A stretch of DNA of 12,682 bases, taken from the NCBI GenBank assembly GCA_947589405.1, contig CANQBT010000055.1:1-12682 (forward strand). The letters run 5' to 3'. This stretch comes from an uncultured Clostridia bacterium (GTDB lineage: Bacteria; Bacillota; Clostridia; Lachnospirales; CAG-274). Shown in pieces: positions 6,775 through 12,682 of the stretch (the stretch's first letter is position 1; the number at the start of each line of letters is the position of its first letter). A program made the position numbers and the translations under genes. The notes under the pieces are model-generated. The model was not told where the DNA came from. It saw only the letters and a list, made by a program, of their open reading frames with translations, and searched no databases.

Positions 6775-7707
6775 TTATATCAGCAAGGGCTCGTATACCT
6801 TGTCTTTGCTTACAAGCATATCTGTAAACACAATGCCGTCGGGGTCATTTCCGCTTTTGTTTATAAAGCCCGATTTACGGCAGTCCTTTATATCGCCGCA
6901 TCTTTCGGCTCTCCTGAAGCTTCTGCCCATGTCAAGAGACGGATTTTTGAAAACGCCGAAGGGATTTTTCCACCATAGGCATAGTTTGTTCTGTATTATT
7001 CCGATAACGCAAAGCTCTGCTTTTCCTTCCCAAAGAAATATAGGCTGAGATATGCCGCTGCTGTCCTTTTTGATATAAACGACTCTGCCTGATCGTCTGC
7101 CTGAGGTTATAACAGATAAGTAAAGGGCTTCGTCTGTAACAGCTGCCGAATAGTCCAATATGCTTTCCACAGAGGTGTACAGCATTTTAAAGCTTCCTGC
7201 ACCTTCCGAAGTAAGCTCTCTGTAGCCAAGCTGATATTCTGAGCTTTTTCTTACATATATAATAATGTTATTTTCTCCGCCCATATTCACAAGCCTGAGA
7301 GATGAGGGGATATAGGGATCTATGGCAGTACCGGGACTCCAGCCGTTTTTTGTTCTGTGAAGCTCTGTAAGAAGCTCTTCTCCCTTATCGCCCTCTGAAT
7401 TGAATATAAGTCTTGCCCCTTCATTATAGGGTATATAGTGTATTATTATATTTTCGGCTCTTTTGTTTTCAAGCAGTATTCTTGGCTCTCTGCCCTTTGT
7501 TCCGACAGAAATGCCGCCTACCGTGTTCTGATAAACTGCCATAAGCTCATGTCCCTCCGCTATTGTAAAGGCAGGGCGGGCATCTTTGCCTATTATTTCG
7601 GGATAGGTCCATGTATCATCTCTTTTTTCACGGTAGTATATATTTCCCTGTCTATGGTACACAGCCATGATATTTCCCGATCTGTTCCTTATTATATAAC
7701 AGTCCAT
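6775..7707 (-). CDS. Unrecognised beta-rich (propeller-like) protein in cobamide operon
   Basis: I do not recognise a family. The 310-residue protein has no signal peptide, membrane segment or cysteine cluster, so it is probably cytoplasmic. It is almost wholly short beta strands and turns, and shows degenerate units of about 40-50 residues of the form 'hydrophobic strand - turn - IYYREK/ISVGTK/LTELHR/LGYREL/VVYIKK strand - turn with W, P or L'. Examples begin near residues 11 (GNIMAVYHRQGNIYY), 52 (GHELMAVYQ), 97 (GARLIFNSE), 136 (SLRLVNMGG) and 192 (EALYLSVIT). This looks like a beta-propeller with five to seven blades. The C-terminal 80 residues are more basic. A strong AGAGGTGAT site precedes the ATG. 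It sits 39 bases after cobU and 31 before thiE, so it is co-transcribed with cofactor genes, but no enzymatic motif links it to either pathway. Confidence 0.8.
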   Translation of the reverse strand: MDCYIIRNRSGNIMAVYHRQGNIYYREKRDDTWTYPEIIGKDARPAFTIAEGHELMAVYQNTVGGISVGTKGREPRILLENKRAENIIIHYIPYNEGARLIFNSEGDKGEELLTELHRTKNGWSPGTAIDPYIPSSLRLVNMGGENNIIIYVRKSSEYQLGYRELTSEGAGSFKMLYTSVESILDYSAAVTDEALYLSVITSGRRSGRVVYIKKDSSGISQPIFLWEGKAELCVIGIIQNKLCLWWKNPFGVFKNPSLDMGRSFRRAERCGDIKDCRKSGFINKSGNDPDGIVFTDMLVSKDKVYEPLLI

Positions 7708-7746
7708 AACATCACCTCTTTTAAATATATGAGGCGATATTACCGT

Positions 7747-8238
7747 TTATTTCATATCTATACATATTCCGCAGACTATCTCTGTTACCTTGTCAGCCCA
7801 TTCTGCCAGGCCTGCGTTTATATAGCTTAGCTCCTCCATATATCTGAGAGTGGCTTCATCGTAGTCCCCTCCGCCCTCCTGTACATTGTCCGTGACCGCT
7901 ATAATGTTGTCTGCCTTTATTTTCTTTATGCATTCCAGTACATACCTTCCGTCCTTTGGCTTTTTTTTGAACATTTCATTTGCCATAAGACAGGATACGC
8001 CTTCAATAATGACGGTATCCTCCGTATTTACTTTGTCTATATCTCTGTACTGCTCAATGGTAATAAAGCCTTTTCCTTCACGCATTTTTCTGTGACGGGC
8101 TATACGCCTTCTGCCTTCGTCACCGTAAGGCTCCATGCATGCGATATAGTATACCTTGTCTTTTTTCAATTTCTGAGCAAGCTCTTCGGCATACTGAGAT
8201 TTTCCCGAACCGCTGCCGCCTATAATAAGTACATTCAT
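7747..8238 (-). CDS. cobU: Adenosylcobinamide kinase / guanylyltransferase, divergent
   Basis: CobU phosphorylates adenosylcobinamide and then transfers GMP to give adenosylcobinamide-GDP, the activated corrin used by CobS. At 163 residues it is about 18 shorter than the Salmonella enzyme. The P-loop GGSGSGKS is at 7-14. The segment RRIARHR keeps H49, which aligns with the histidine that carries GMP in Salmonella CobU. VIIEGVS aligns with LLECIT, and the C-terminal stretch INAGLAEWADKVTEIVCGI aligns with the usual VNQRLA-ADEV-GI end. The NEVGxGIVP loop of the family is replaced by TDNVQEGGGDYDE, so the protein is divergent but its context supports the call. Its ATG overlaps the cobT stop in an ATGA (8235-8238), indicating translational coupling. 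Confidence 0.82.
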   Translation of the reverse strand: MNVLIIGGSGSGKSQYAEELAQKLKKDKVYYIACMEPYGDEGRRRIARHRKMREGKGFITIEQYRDIDKVNTEDTVIIEGVSCLMANEMFKKKPKDGRYVLECIKKIKADNIIAVTDNVQEGGGDYDEATLRYMEELSYINAGLAEWADKVTEIVCGICIDMK

Positions 8239-9236
8239 CTCTTATAGCTCTCCATTCCAAGCTCCTCAAAGGTCTTGTTGTTATATACTGCCATTGCCAT
8301 ATCCAGAAGGGGAAAAAGCATTATTGCTCCTGTTCCTTCGCCTAAAGCCATATTTCCGTCTATTACCGCTTCAAGTCCCAGCCTTTCAAGAGCAAGGGCG
8401 CATAGCGGTTCTCTTCCTCTGTGAGAGCCTATTACATAGTCTGCAATGTCGCAATGCTCCAGCTGAGCCAAAAGCAAAGCGGAAAGACTGACTGCTCCGT
8501 CGGCAATAACGGGTATGCCGTATTTTTTTGCGCCTATAAATGCTCCTGCCATAGCGCCTATTTCATAACCGCCTGTACAGCTGAGTATATCGTATATGTT
8601 TTTATCGGGCTTGTGTCTTAAAAGCGCCTCGTCTATAATACGTATCTTTTTTATATATTTTTCATCGCTGAGTCCCGAACCTCTGCCTGTGACATCGGAA
8701 GCCCTTCTGTCAAGGACGGCAGCGGCGCAGGCAGCTGCGGTTGTGGTGTTTCCTATACCCATTTCGCCTATTGCAAGTATATCATAGCTTTCTGCAAGCT
8801 TTTTAACGACCTGCTCTCCTGCCCTTACGCAATCCTTTGCCTGTTGAAGTGTCATTGCTCTGTCATATAGGAAGCTTTTTGTTTCCGAAGGCTGTCTGAA
8901 CACAATATCCGCTTTCGTATGATCTCTTACTCCTACGTCAACGGCTATACAGTCTGCGCCTGCGCACCTTGCCATTACGCTGCTTGTGGCTGTACCCTTG
9001 TGTATATTGGAGCACACAAGAGCCGTAACGCTGCTGTCTGTCTGCGCAACGCCTTCCTTTACAATGCCGTTATCACCGCAAAATATAACAGCGGCTTTTC
9101 TGTCAAGCGAAAAATCCGAGCTTCCCTTTATAGCCCCTATTTTGCATATTATTTTTTCAAATTTACCGAGTCCGTCTATGGGCTTTGCGACCTTGTCCCA
9201 TTTTTTTGAGACCTCTTCATATATCTGCCTATACAT
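8235..9236 (-). CDS. cobT: Nicotinate-nucleotide:dimethylbenzimidazole phosphoribosyltransferase
   Basis: CobT moves phosphoribose from nicotinate mononucleotide to a lower-ligand base, making alpha-ribazole phosphate (or an analogue) for the nucleotide loop of cobamides. The 333-residue protein carries KPIDGLGKFE (18-27; usual KPxGSLGxLE), GDNGIVKEGV, EMGIGNTTTAAA (158-169), GRGSGLSDEKYIKK, GGYEIGAMAGA, SHRGREP and the catalytic-glutamate segment LGEGTGA (E300). The start MYRQIY at 9236 is chosen over an in-frame ATG at 9278 because the latter lies inside cobB and GAGG sits just before 9236, overlapping the cobB stop. It is the second gene of the operon, two bases after cobB and overlapping cobU by four. 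The true base substrate (DMB, adenine, phenolics) cannot be read from sequence. Confidence 0.93.
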   Translation of the reverse strand: MYRQIYEEVSKKWDKVAKPIDGLGKFEKIICKIGAIKGSSDFSLDRKAAVIFCGDNGIVKEGVAQTDSSVTALVCSNIHKGTATSSVMARCAGADCIAVDVGVRDHTKADIVFRQPSETKSFLYDRAMTLQQAKDCVRAGEQVVKKLAESYDILAIGEMGIGNTTTAAACAAAVLDRRASDVTGRGSGLSDEKYIKKIRIIDEALLRHKPDKNIYDILSCTGGYEIGAMAGAFIGAKKYGIPVIADGAVSLSALLLAQLEHCDIADYVIGSHRGREPLCALALERLGLEAVIDGNMALGEGTGAIMLFPLLDMAMAVYNNKTFEELGMESYKR

Positions 9237-9238
9237 GA

Positions 9239-10531
9239 TTACCTCACAAATCCTTCTGCAAATTCTCTGTTTCCCCACAGGTAAATATGTGGGAACCCGC
9301 AGTACATATTTTCATACAGATGTCCCGTATGCCAGCTTCTTTCGGTTATGGGCTTTACTGCATTAAGATCCTCTCCCGTATTGTCGCTTCTGTAGTAATG
9401 AAATTCATGAGCCTTTATCTCATCGCCCTTTTTGCAGAAGGAGCAGTCCTTTTCGGCTTTGAGAGTAACATAGCCGAAGCGTTCAAGTCTGCTGCTCTTT
9501 ACGGCATTTCCCTTTATAACTCCTGCCATAGGCACTCCGTCTATGTATTCGTGGAGATACATAAAGCCGCCGCATTCCGCTATAGTTCTAAGACCTCCCG
9601 CTATTTTGGAACGTATATCCTCCAGCATAGAGCTGTTTGAAGAAAGCTTTTCCTTATACAGTTCAGGATAGCCGCCGCTCAGTATGAGCCTGTCGCAATG
9701 GGGAAGCTTTTTGTCCCTGAGAGGAGAAAAATACACTATATTGCAGCCCATAGCCTCCAGAAGGGATATATTGTCATTGTAATTGAAGCAGAAGGCTTCA
9801 TCTTTGGCTACAGCTATTGTCCTTTGGGGATACTTGGGTACATGCAGAGGTGGGCAGCTTATGGGCGCAGCACTTTCGGCAAGACCCTTAAGCCCCTTAA
9901 GATCTATGTATTTTTCGGCATTTTCCGCCAGAATATCCGCCTTTTTTCTGTACAGCTCAATATCCTCGTCTACAGTCAGCCCCAAATGTCTGCTTTTAAA
10001 AAATGCTTCCTTTATTTCAGGCATAAAACCGTATACCTTTATTCCCATATTTTCACATAGGGCTTTTACGCTGTCATAAATCATAGGAGAAAGTCTATTC
10101 AGAATAACGCCTTTTATATTGCTGTTTTCTCTGTATTGATAAAAGCCCTTTAGAACTGCGCCTATGGAATTGCTCATGCCCTTACAGTCCGCAACAAGTA
10201 CCGTCGGAGTATCAGTAAGTCGTGAAATGTCATAGCTGCTGCCTTTTTCGCTTAGGGCTATGCCGTCGTAATATCCCATTACTCCCTCAATTATACAAAG
10301 CTCTTTTCTGCACAGAAGAGCGCAAAGCTCTTCCCTTGAGCAGAAGAAGCTGTCCAGATTGCCGGAGGGAATGCCCGATGTCTTTTCATGAAGTATGCCG
10401 TCAATATAGTCGGGACCGCATTTATAGGAGGCTATGTCACAGCCCATGTTTTTAAATGCCTTTAGTATGCCGCATACTACAGATGTCTTTCCGCAGCCGC
10501 TGGAGGTCCCTGCTATCATTATTCTTGCCAT
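9239..10531 (-). CDS. cbiA: Cobyrinate a,c-diamide synthase
   Basis: Glutamine- and ATP-dependent amidation of the a and c carboxylates of cobyrinate (CbiA in anaerobic, CobB in aerobic pathways). The 430-residue protein has the family's two domains: an N-terminal dethiobiotin-synthetase-like domain with GTSSGCGKT (8-16), KCGPDYID (37-44) and EGVMGYYDG (82-90), and a C-terminal class I glutamine amidotransferase domain with LILSGGYPELY (282-292), the nucleophile in ECGGFMYL (C320), HEFHYY (375-380) and a likely catalytic H415 in FPHIYLWGN. The start MARIMIAGT at 10531 has AGGTGAT (10536-10542) in front; an upstream in-frame ATG at 10558 would add nine residues without a site. It is the first gene of the operon. 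The neighbouring cobyric acid synthase, cobS and cobD are absent, so corrin synthesis must be completed from other loci or from salvaged precursor. Confidence 0.93.
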   Translation of the reverse strand: MARIMIAGTSSGCGKTSVVCGILKAFKNMGCDIASYKCGPDYIDGILHEKTSGIPSGNLDSFFCSREELCALLCRKELCIIEGVMGYYDGIALSEKGSSYDISRLTDTPTVLVADCKGMSNSIGAVLKGFYQYRENSNIKGVILNRLSPMIYDSVKALCENMGIKVYGFMPEIKEAFFKSRHLGLTVDEDIELYRKKADILAENAEKYIDLKGLKGLAESAAPISCPPLHVPKYPQRTIAVAKDEAFCFNYNDNISLLEAMGCNIVYFSPLRDKKLPHCDRLILSGGYPELYKEKLSSNSSMLEDIRSKIAGGLRTIAECGGFMYLHEYIDGVPMAGVIKGNAVKSSRLERFGYVTLKAEKDCSFCKKGDEIKAHEFHYYRSDNTGEDLNAVKPITERSWHTGHLYENMYCGFPHIYLWGNREFAEGFVR

Positions 10532-10548
10532 AATTATCACCTGTATTA

Positions 10549-10554
10549 AATATA
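10549..10554 (-). promoter_or_regulatory. Possible extended -10 box for the cob-thiE operon
   Basis: The minus strand reads TGG then TATATT, an extended -10, with only TTTATT 17 bases upstream. The start would fall near 10542, at the AGGTGAT ribosome site, giving an unusually short leader with no room for a cobalamin riboswitch. A more distal promoter is possible. Confidence 0.3.
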
Positions 10555-10588
10555 CCACAAAATATTTGGAAAATAAAGAGAATAAAAT

Positions 10589-10636
10589 TCGGTCTGCCTG
10601 ACTGAATATATATCGGTCTGCCTAACTTCGTATATA
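10589..10636. repeat. Two-copy 24-base tandem direct repeat upstream of cob operon
   Basis: Copies at 10589-10612 and 10613-10636 match at 20 of 24 positions, with TCGGTCTGCCT and a terminal TATATA fully conserved. They lie in the 219-base divergent gap between cbiA and pyk, 58-105 bases upstream of the cbiA start. A pair of regulator sites or a simple local duplication are both possible. Confidence 0.85.
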
Positions 10637-10704
10637 TTCCTGTCACTAAATAATTTATATTTACAGACGGTCAAAAATTTGTAGCATTTTTCTGTAATAT
10701 GTGG

Positions 10705-10721
10705 TAAAATAATGGTAAAAT
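10705..10721 (+). promoter_or_regulatory. Tandem extended -10 candidates for pyruvate kinase
   Basis: TGGTAAAATAA occurs twice, 11 bases apart (TAAAAT at 10705-10710 and 10716-10721), each preceded by TGG, the extended -10 form. No good -35 lies at the right distance from either. The predicted starts, near 10717 and 10728, leave a leader of 23-34 bases before the ATG at 10751. Confidence 0.45.
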
Positions 10722-10750
10722 AACAATCGGATTTAAAAAGGAGGATTTTT

Positions 10751-12529
10751 ATGCAAACAAGAAGAAGAAAAACTAAGATAGTTGCGACTTTAGGTCCTGC
10801 ATCAAACAGCGTTGATGAGATAAAGGCGCTTATAAAGGCAGGCATAAGCGCAGCAAGGCTTAATTTCTCACATGGCGACCATGATGAGCATGGACAGAGA
10901 ATGAAGAATCTTAAAACCGCAAGAGAGGAGCTTAATGCGCCTATTCCCATAATACTTGATACAAAGGGTCCCGAAATAAGGACCAAGACACTTAAGGACG
11001 ACAAGAAGGTAAAGCTTGAAACAGGTCAGAAATTTACCGTTACTACTGACGATATTGTAGGCGACAATACAAGAGTTGCCGTTACCTATCCTGAGATCAC
11101 TCAAGATCTTTCTGTAGGCTCAACTATACTTATAGACGACGGTCTTATTGAACTGAGAGTAGATGAGATAGAAGGCAATGATGTAAATTGTACAGTTATC
11201 AATTCGGGCATACTGGGAAACAGAAAGGGCGTAAACCTTCCTAACGTGCATATCAATCTTCCTGCTCTTACGGAAAAGGATATTTCCGATATACAGTTTG
11301 GCGTAAAAATGGGTATTGACTATATAGCAGCCTCCTTCATACGTTCTGCAAAGGACGTTCTGGAAATAAAGAGAGTGCTTGAGGACTGCGGTGGCAAGGA
11401 CGTACACATTATTGCCAAGATAGAGAACAGAGACGGCGTTGACAACATTGACGAGATACTGGAGGTCGCTGAAGGCGTTATGGTAGCAAGAGGTGACTTA
11501 GGCGTTGAGATCCCCTTTGAAGAGGTCCCTCTTGTGCAGAAAATGCTTATAGAAAAGTGTATACAAAAGGGCAAGCCCGTTATTACGGCTACACAGATGC
11601 TCAACTCTATGATAGAGAATCCCAGACCTACAAGAGCTGAGGTAAACGATGTTGCAAATGCTATATTCGACCTTACTGACGCTATAATGCTTTCAGGCGA
11701 AACGGCTCAGGGTAATTATCCCGTAGAAGCGGTAAAGGCTATGGACAGGATCGCAAGGAGAATAGAAGCTTCCATAAATTATACAGACAGATTCAATTCC
11801 GGCTTTTCAAAGTCTGTTGCAGTCAAGAATATCACAAGCGCCGTGAGTCATTCAGCCTGTACTACGGCTCACGATCTGAATGCCGCTCTTGTAGGCACGA
11901 TCACCCTTTCGGGCAGAGCTGTCAAGGAGGTAGCAAAGTACAGACCCGCTACCGCTATACTGGCTTGTACTCCTCTTGACAGAACATTAAGGCAGATGAA
12001 CCTTATATGGGGCTGTATACCTATGCTTGTGGAATTTGAGAAGAAGAACATATCAGTACTTTTCGATTCCGTTGCCAAGAGAGCTCTTGAAAATGGAATA
12101 GCCGTAAACGGCGAGCTTATGGTATTCACAGGCGGTACTCCTCTGGGAACCACAGGCTCTACCAATACCATAAAGGTAGGTATAGTAGGCGATATACTTG
12201 TAAAGGGTAAGCCTATGATAAAGGGCAGGAACGTAACTGCTCATACAAATATATGCACTACTATAGACGAAGCTAAGCTTCATTTCAGAAAGGGCGATAT
12301 TTTCGTTACGTCAAATCCCGATAAGGGTCTTATACCTTACATGATGAGAGCTTCTGCTATTATCGTAGGCTCTGAGGACAAGTCCCTTGACTTCTCTCAT
12401 GCGGTAGATCTGGCAAGAGAATTAAAGGTGCCTTGCATATGGTGTGATATAAATGTGGAGTCTACTCTTCCCGATCAGTTTATGGTAGTTATAGACAGCA
12501 ATGACGGTACTGTTTATCTGGATAAATAA
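10751..12529 (+). CDS. pyk: Pyruvate kinase, long form with C-terminal PEP-utiliser-like domain
   Basis: Converts phosphoenolpyruvate and ADP to pyruvate and ATP, the last step of glycolysis. The 592-residue protein is the long Bacillus/Clostridium type. Barrel and B-domain marks are KIVATLGPAS (9-18), ARLNFSHG (35-42), LDTKGPEIRTK (69-79), AKIENRDGV with the catalytic K223, MVARGDLGVEIP (244-254) and ITATQMLNSM followed by PRPTRAEVNDVANAI. E75 in TKGPE is the residue linked with K+ dependence in this family. After the regulatory C domain, about 500-592 form the extra swivel-like domain related to PEP-utilising enzymes, with the SHAVDLARELKVP segment. AAGGAGG (10738-10744) lies six bases before the ATG. 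It is transcribed alone, divergent from the cob operon, and ends at a strong terminator. Confidence 0.97.
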   Translation: MQTRRRKTKIVATLGPASNSVDEIKALIKAGISAARLNFSHGDHDEHGQRMKNLKTAREELNAPIPIILDTKGPEIRTKTLKDDKKVKLETGQKFTVTTDDIVGDNTRVAVTYPEITQDLSVGSTILIDDGLIELRVDEIEGNDVNCTVINSGILGNRKGVNLPNVHINLPALTEKDISDIQFGVKMGIDYIAASFIRSAKDVLEIKRVLEDCGGKDVHIIAKIENRDGVDNIDEILEVAEGVMVARGDLGVEIPFEEVPLVQKMLIEKCIQKGKPVITATQMLNSMIENPRPTRAEVNDVANAIFDLTDAIMLSGETAQGNYPVEAVKAMDRIARRIEASINYTDRFNSGFSKSVAVKNITSAVSHSACTTAHDLNAALVGTITLSGRAVKEVAKYRPATAILACTPLDRTLRQMNLIWGCIPMLVEFEKKNISVLFDSVAKRALENGIAVNGELMVFTGGTPLGTTGSTNTIKVGIVGDILVKGKPMIKGRNVTAHTNICTTIDEAKLHFRKGDIFVTSNPDKGLIPYMMRASAIIVGSEDKSLDFSHAVDLARELKVPCIWCDINVESTLPDQFMVVIDSNDGTVYLDK

Positions 12530-12550
12530 TTTGCATTAGGGTTTAGTACA

Positions 12551-12589
12551 AGCTGCCCCGTTAGGATCAAATGTCCTAATGGGGCAGCT
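12551..12589 (+). terminator. Rho-independent terminator of pyk
   Basis: AGCTGCCCC (12551-12559) pairs perfectly with GGGGCAGCT (12581-12589); the stem continues through G-T and TTAGGA/TCCTAA to a five-base loop (12568-12572). TTTGTTTG follows. It begins about 20 bases after the pyk stop. Confidence 0.9.
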
Positions 12590-12617
12590 TTGTTTGGCTT
12601 GGGGGATTTTTGTTTAT

Positions 12618-12635
12618 CTTACTTTAGAAAGTAAG
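12618..12635. repeat. Perfect palindrome CTTACTTT/AAAGTAAG
   Basis: An 8-bp inverted repeat around AG (a four-base loop if the last pair opens), 28 bases after the pyk terminator. It is the first of two close palindromes at the window edge; nothing coding is seen between pyk and the end. Confidence 0.7.
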
Positions 12636-12646
12636 CAAATTTATGT

Positions 12647-12669
12647 GTACTTTTTTGCGAAAAAAGTAC
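12647..12669. repeat. Perfect hairpin GTACTTTTTT-GCG-AAAAAAGTAC
   Basis: A 10-bp perfect inverted repeat with a GCG triloop, 11 bases after the previous palindrome and running to within 13 bases of the window end. It may be the edge of a dispersed intergenic repeat that continues beyond the window. Confidence 0.75.
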
Positions 12670-12682
12670 CAAAAACGTGGGA

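Noticed and set aside
6120..6827. Open 235-codon frame on the + strand across thiE
   Set aside because: It is fully antisense to a well-supported ThiE, its translation is rich in Tyr, Cys and Ser as shadows usually are, and it has no ribosome site.
10589..10636. CRISPR-like direct repeat
   Set aside because: Only two copies, immediately adjacent with no spacer, and no cas genes in the window.
10452..10646. Small minus-strand frame of 64 codons with a repeated GRPxxIQSGRP pattern
   Set aside because: The repeat in the peptide is only the 24-base DNA repeat (eight codons) read through; the frame overlaps the start of cbiA out of frame and has no convincing ribosome site.
10546..11004. Minus-strand frame of 152 codons opposite the start of pyk
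   Set aside because: Antisense to the conserved N-terminal pyruvate kinase motifs and the pyk promoter region; low-complexity composition, no family signal.

Overview
The window looks like chromosome of a low-to-moderate-GC Firmicute, most likely a gut-type member of the Clostridia (Ruminococcaceae/Oscillospiraceae-like). The reasons are strong AAGGAGG-type ribosome binding sites, heavy use of ATA, CTT and AGA codons, a T-box leader, a long Bacillus/Clostridium-type pyruvate kinase, and several zinc-ribbon membrane proteins of the kind common in these genomes. The assignment is by pattern only; there is no rRNA or other phylogenetic marker to confirm it.

Layout. Positions 1-624 (+) hold the 3' part of an Mrp/ApbC-type Fe-S cluster carrier ATPase, ending at a hairpin (644-701) that also serves the convergent leuA (731-2380, -). 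leuA is preceded by a complete leucine T-box leader (about 2451-2727) and a near-consensus promoter. Next, on the minus strand, comes a three-gene group: a zinc-ribbon multi-pass membrane protein (5135-5833), a ProX/YbaK prolyl-tRNA editing protein (4634-5128), and a single-pass membrane protein with four zinc ribbons and a TPR-like extracytoplasmic part (2872-4557). A 265-base gap (5834-6098) is packed with inverted repeats, including a 78-base cloverleaf-like element, and holds a probable terminator and promoter.

Upstream of that, again on the minus strand, is a tight five-gene operon: cobB/cbiA, cobT, cobU, an unrecognised beta-rich protein, and thiE (10531 down to 6099). It combines late cobamide assembly with thiamine phosphate synthesis. 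CbiA amidates the corrin ring, CobU activates cobinamide, CobT activates the lower-ligand base, and ThiE joins the two halves of thiamine phosphate. No cobalamin riboswitch is visible in front of it. The divergent intergenic region (10532-10750) carries a 24-base tandem repeat and AT-rich promoter candidates, and leads into pyruvate kinase (10751-12529, +), which ends in a strong terminator. The last 80 bases contain two perfect hairpins resembling a dispersed intergenic repeat.

Most of the window is ordinary core metabolism. The items most worth a second look are the beta-rich protein of unknown function inside the cobamide/thiamine operon, the cloverleaf-like repeat at 5961-6038, the pairing of two zinc-ribbon membrane proteins around a tRNA-editing gene, and the tandem repeat in front of the cob operon. 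I did not find a clearly new defence or mobile system.
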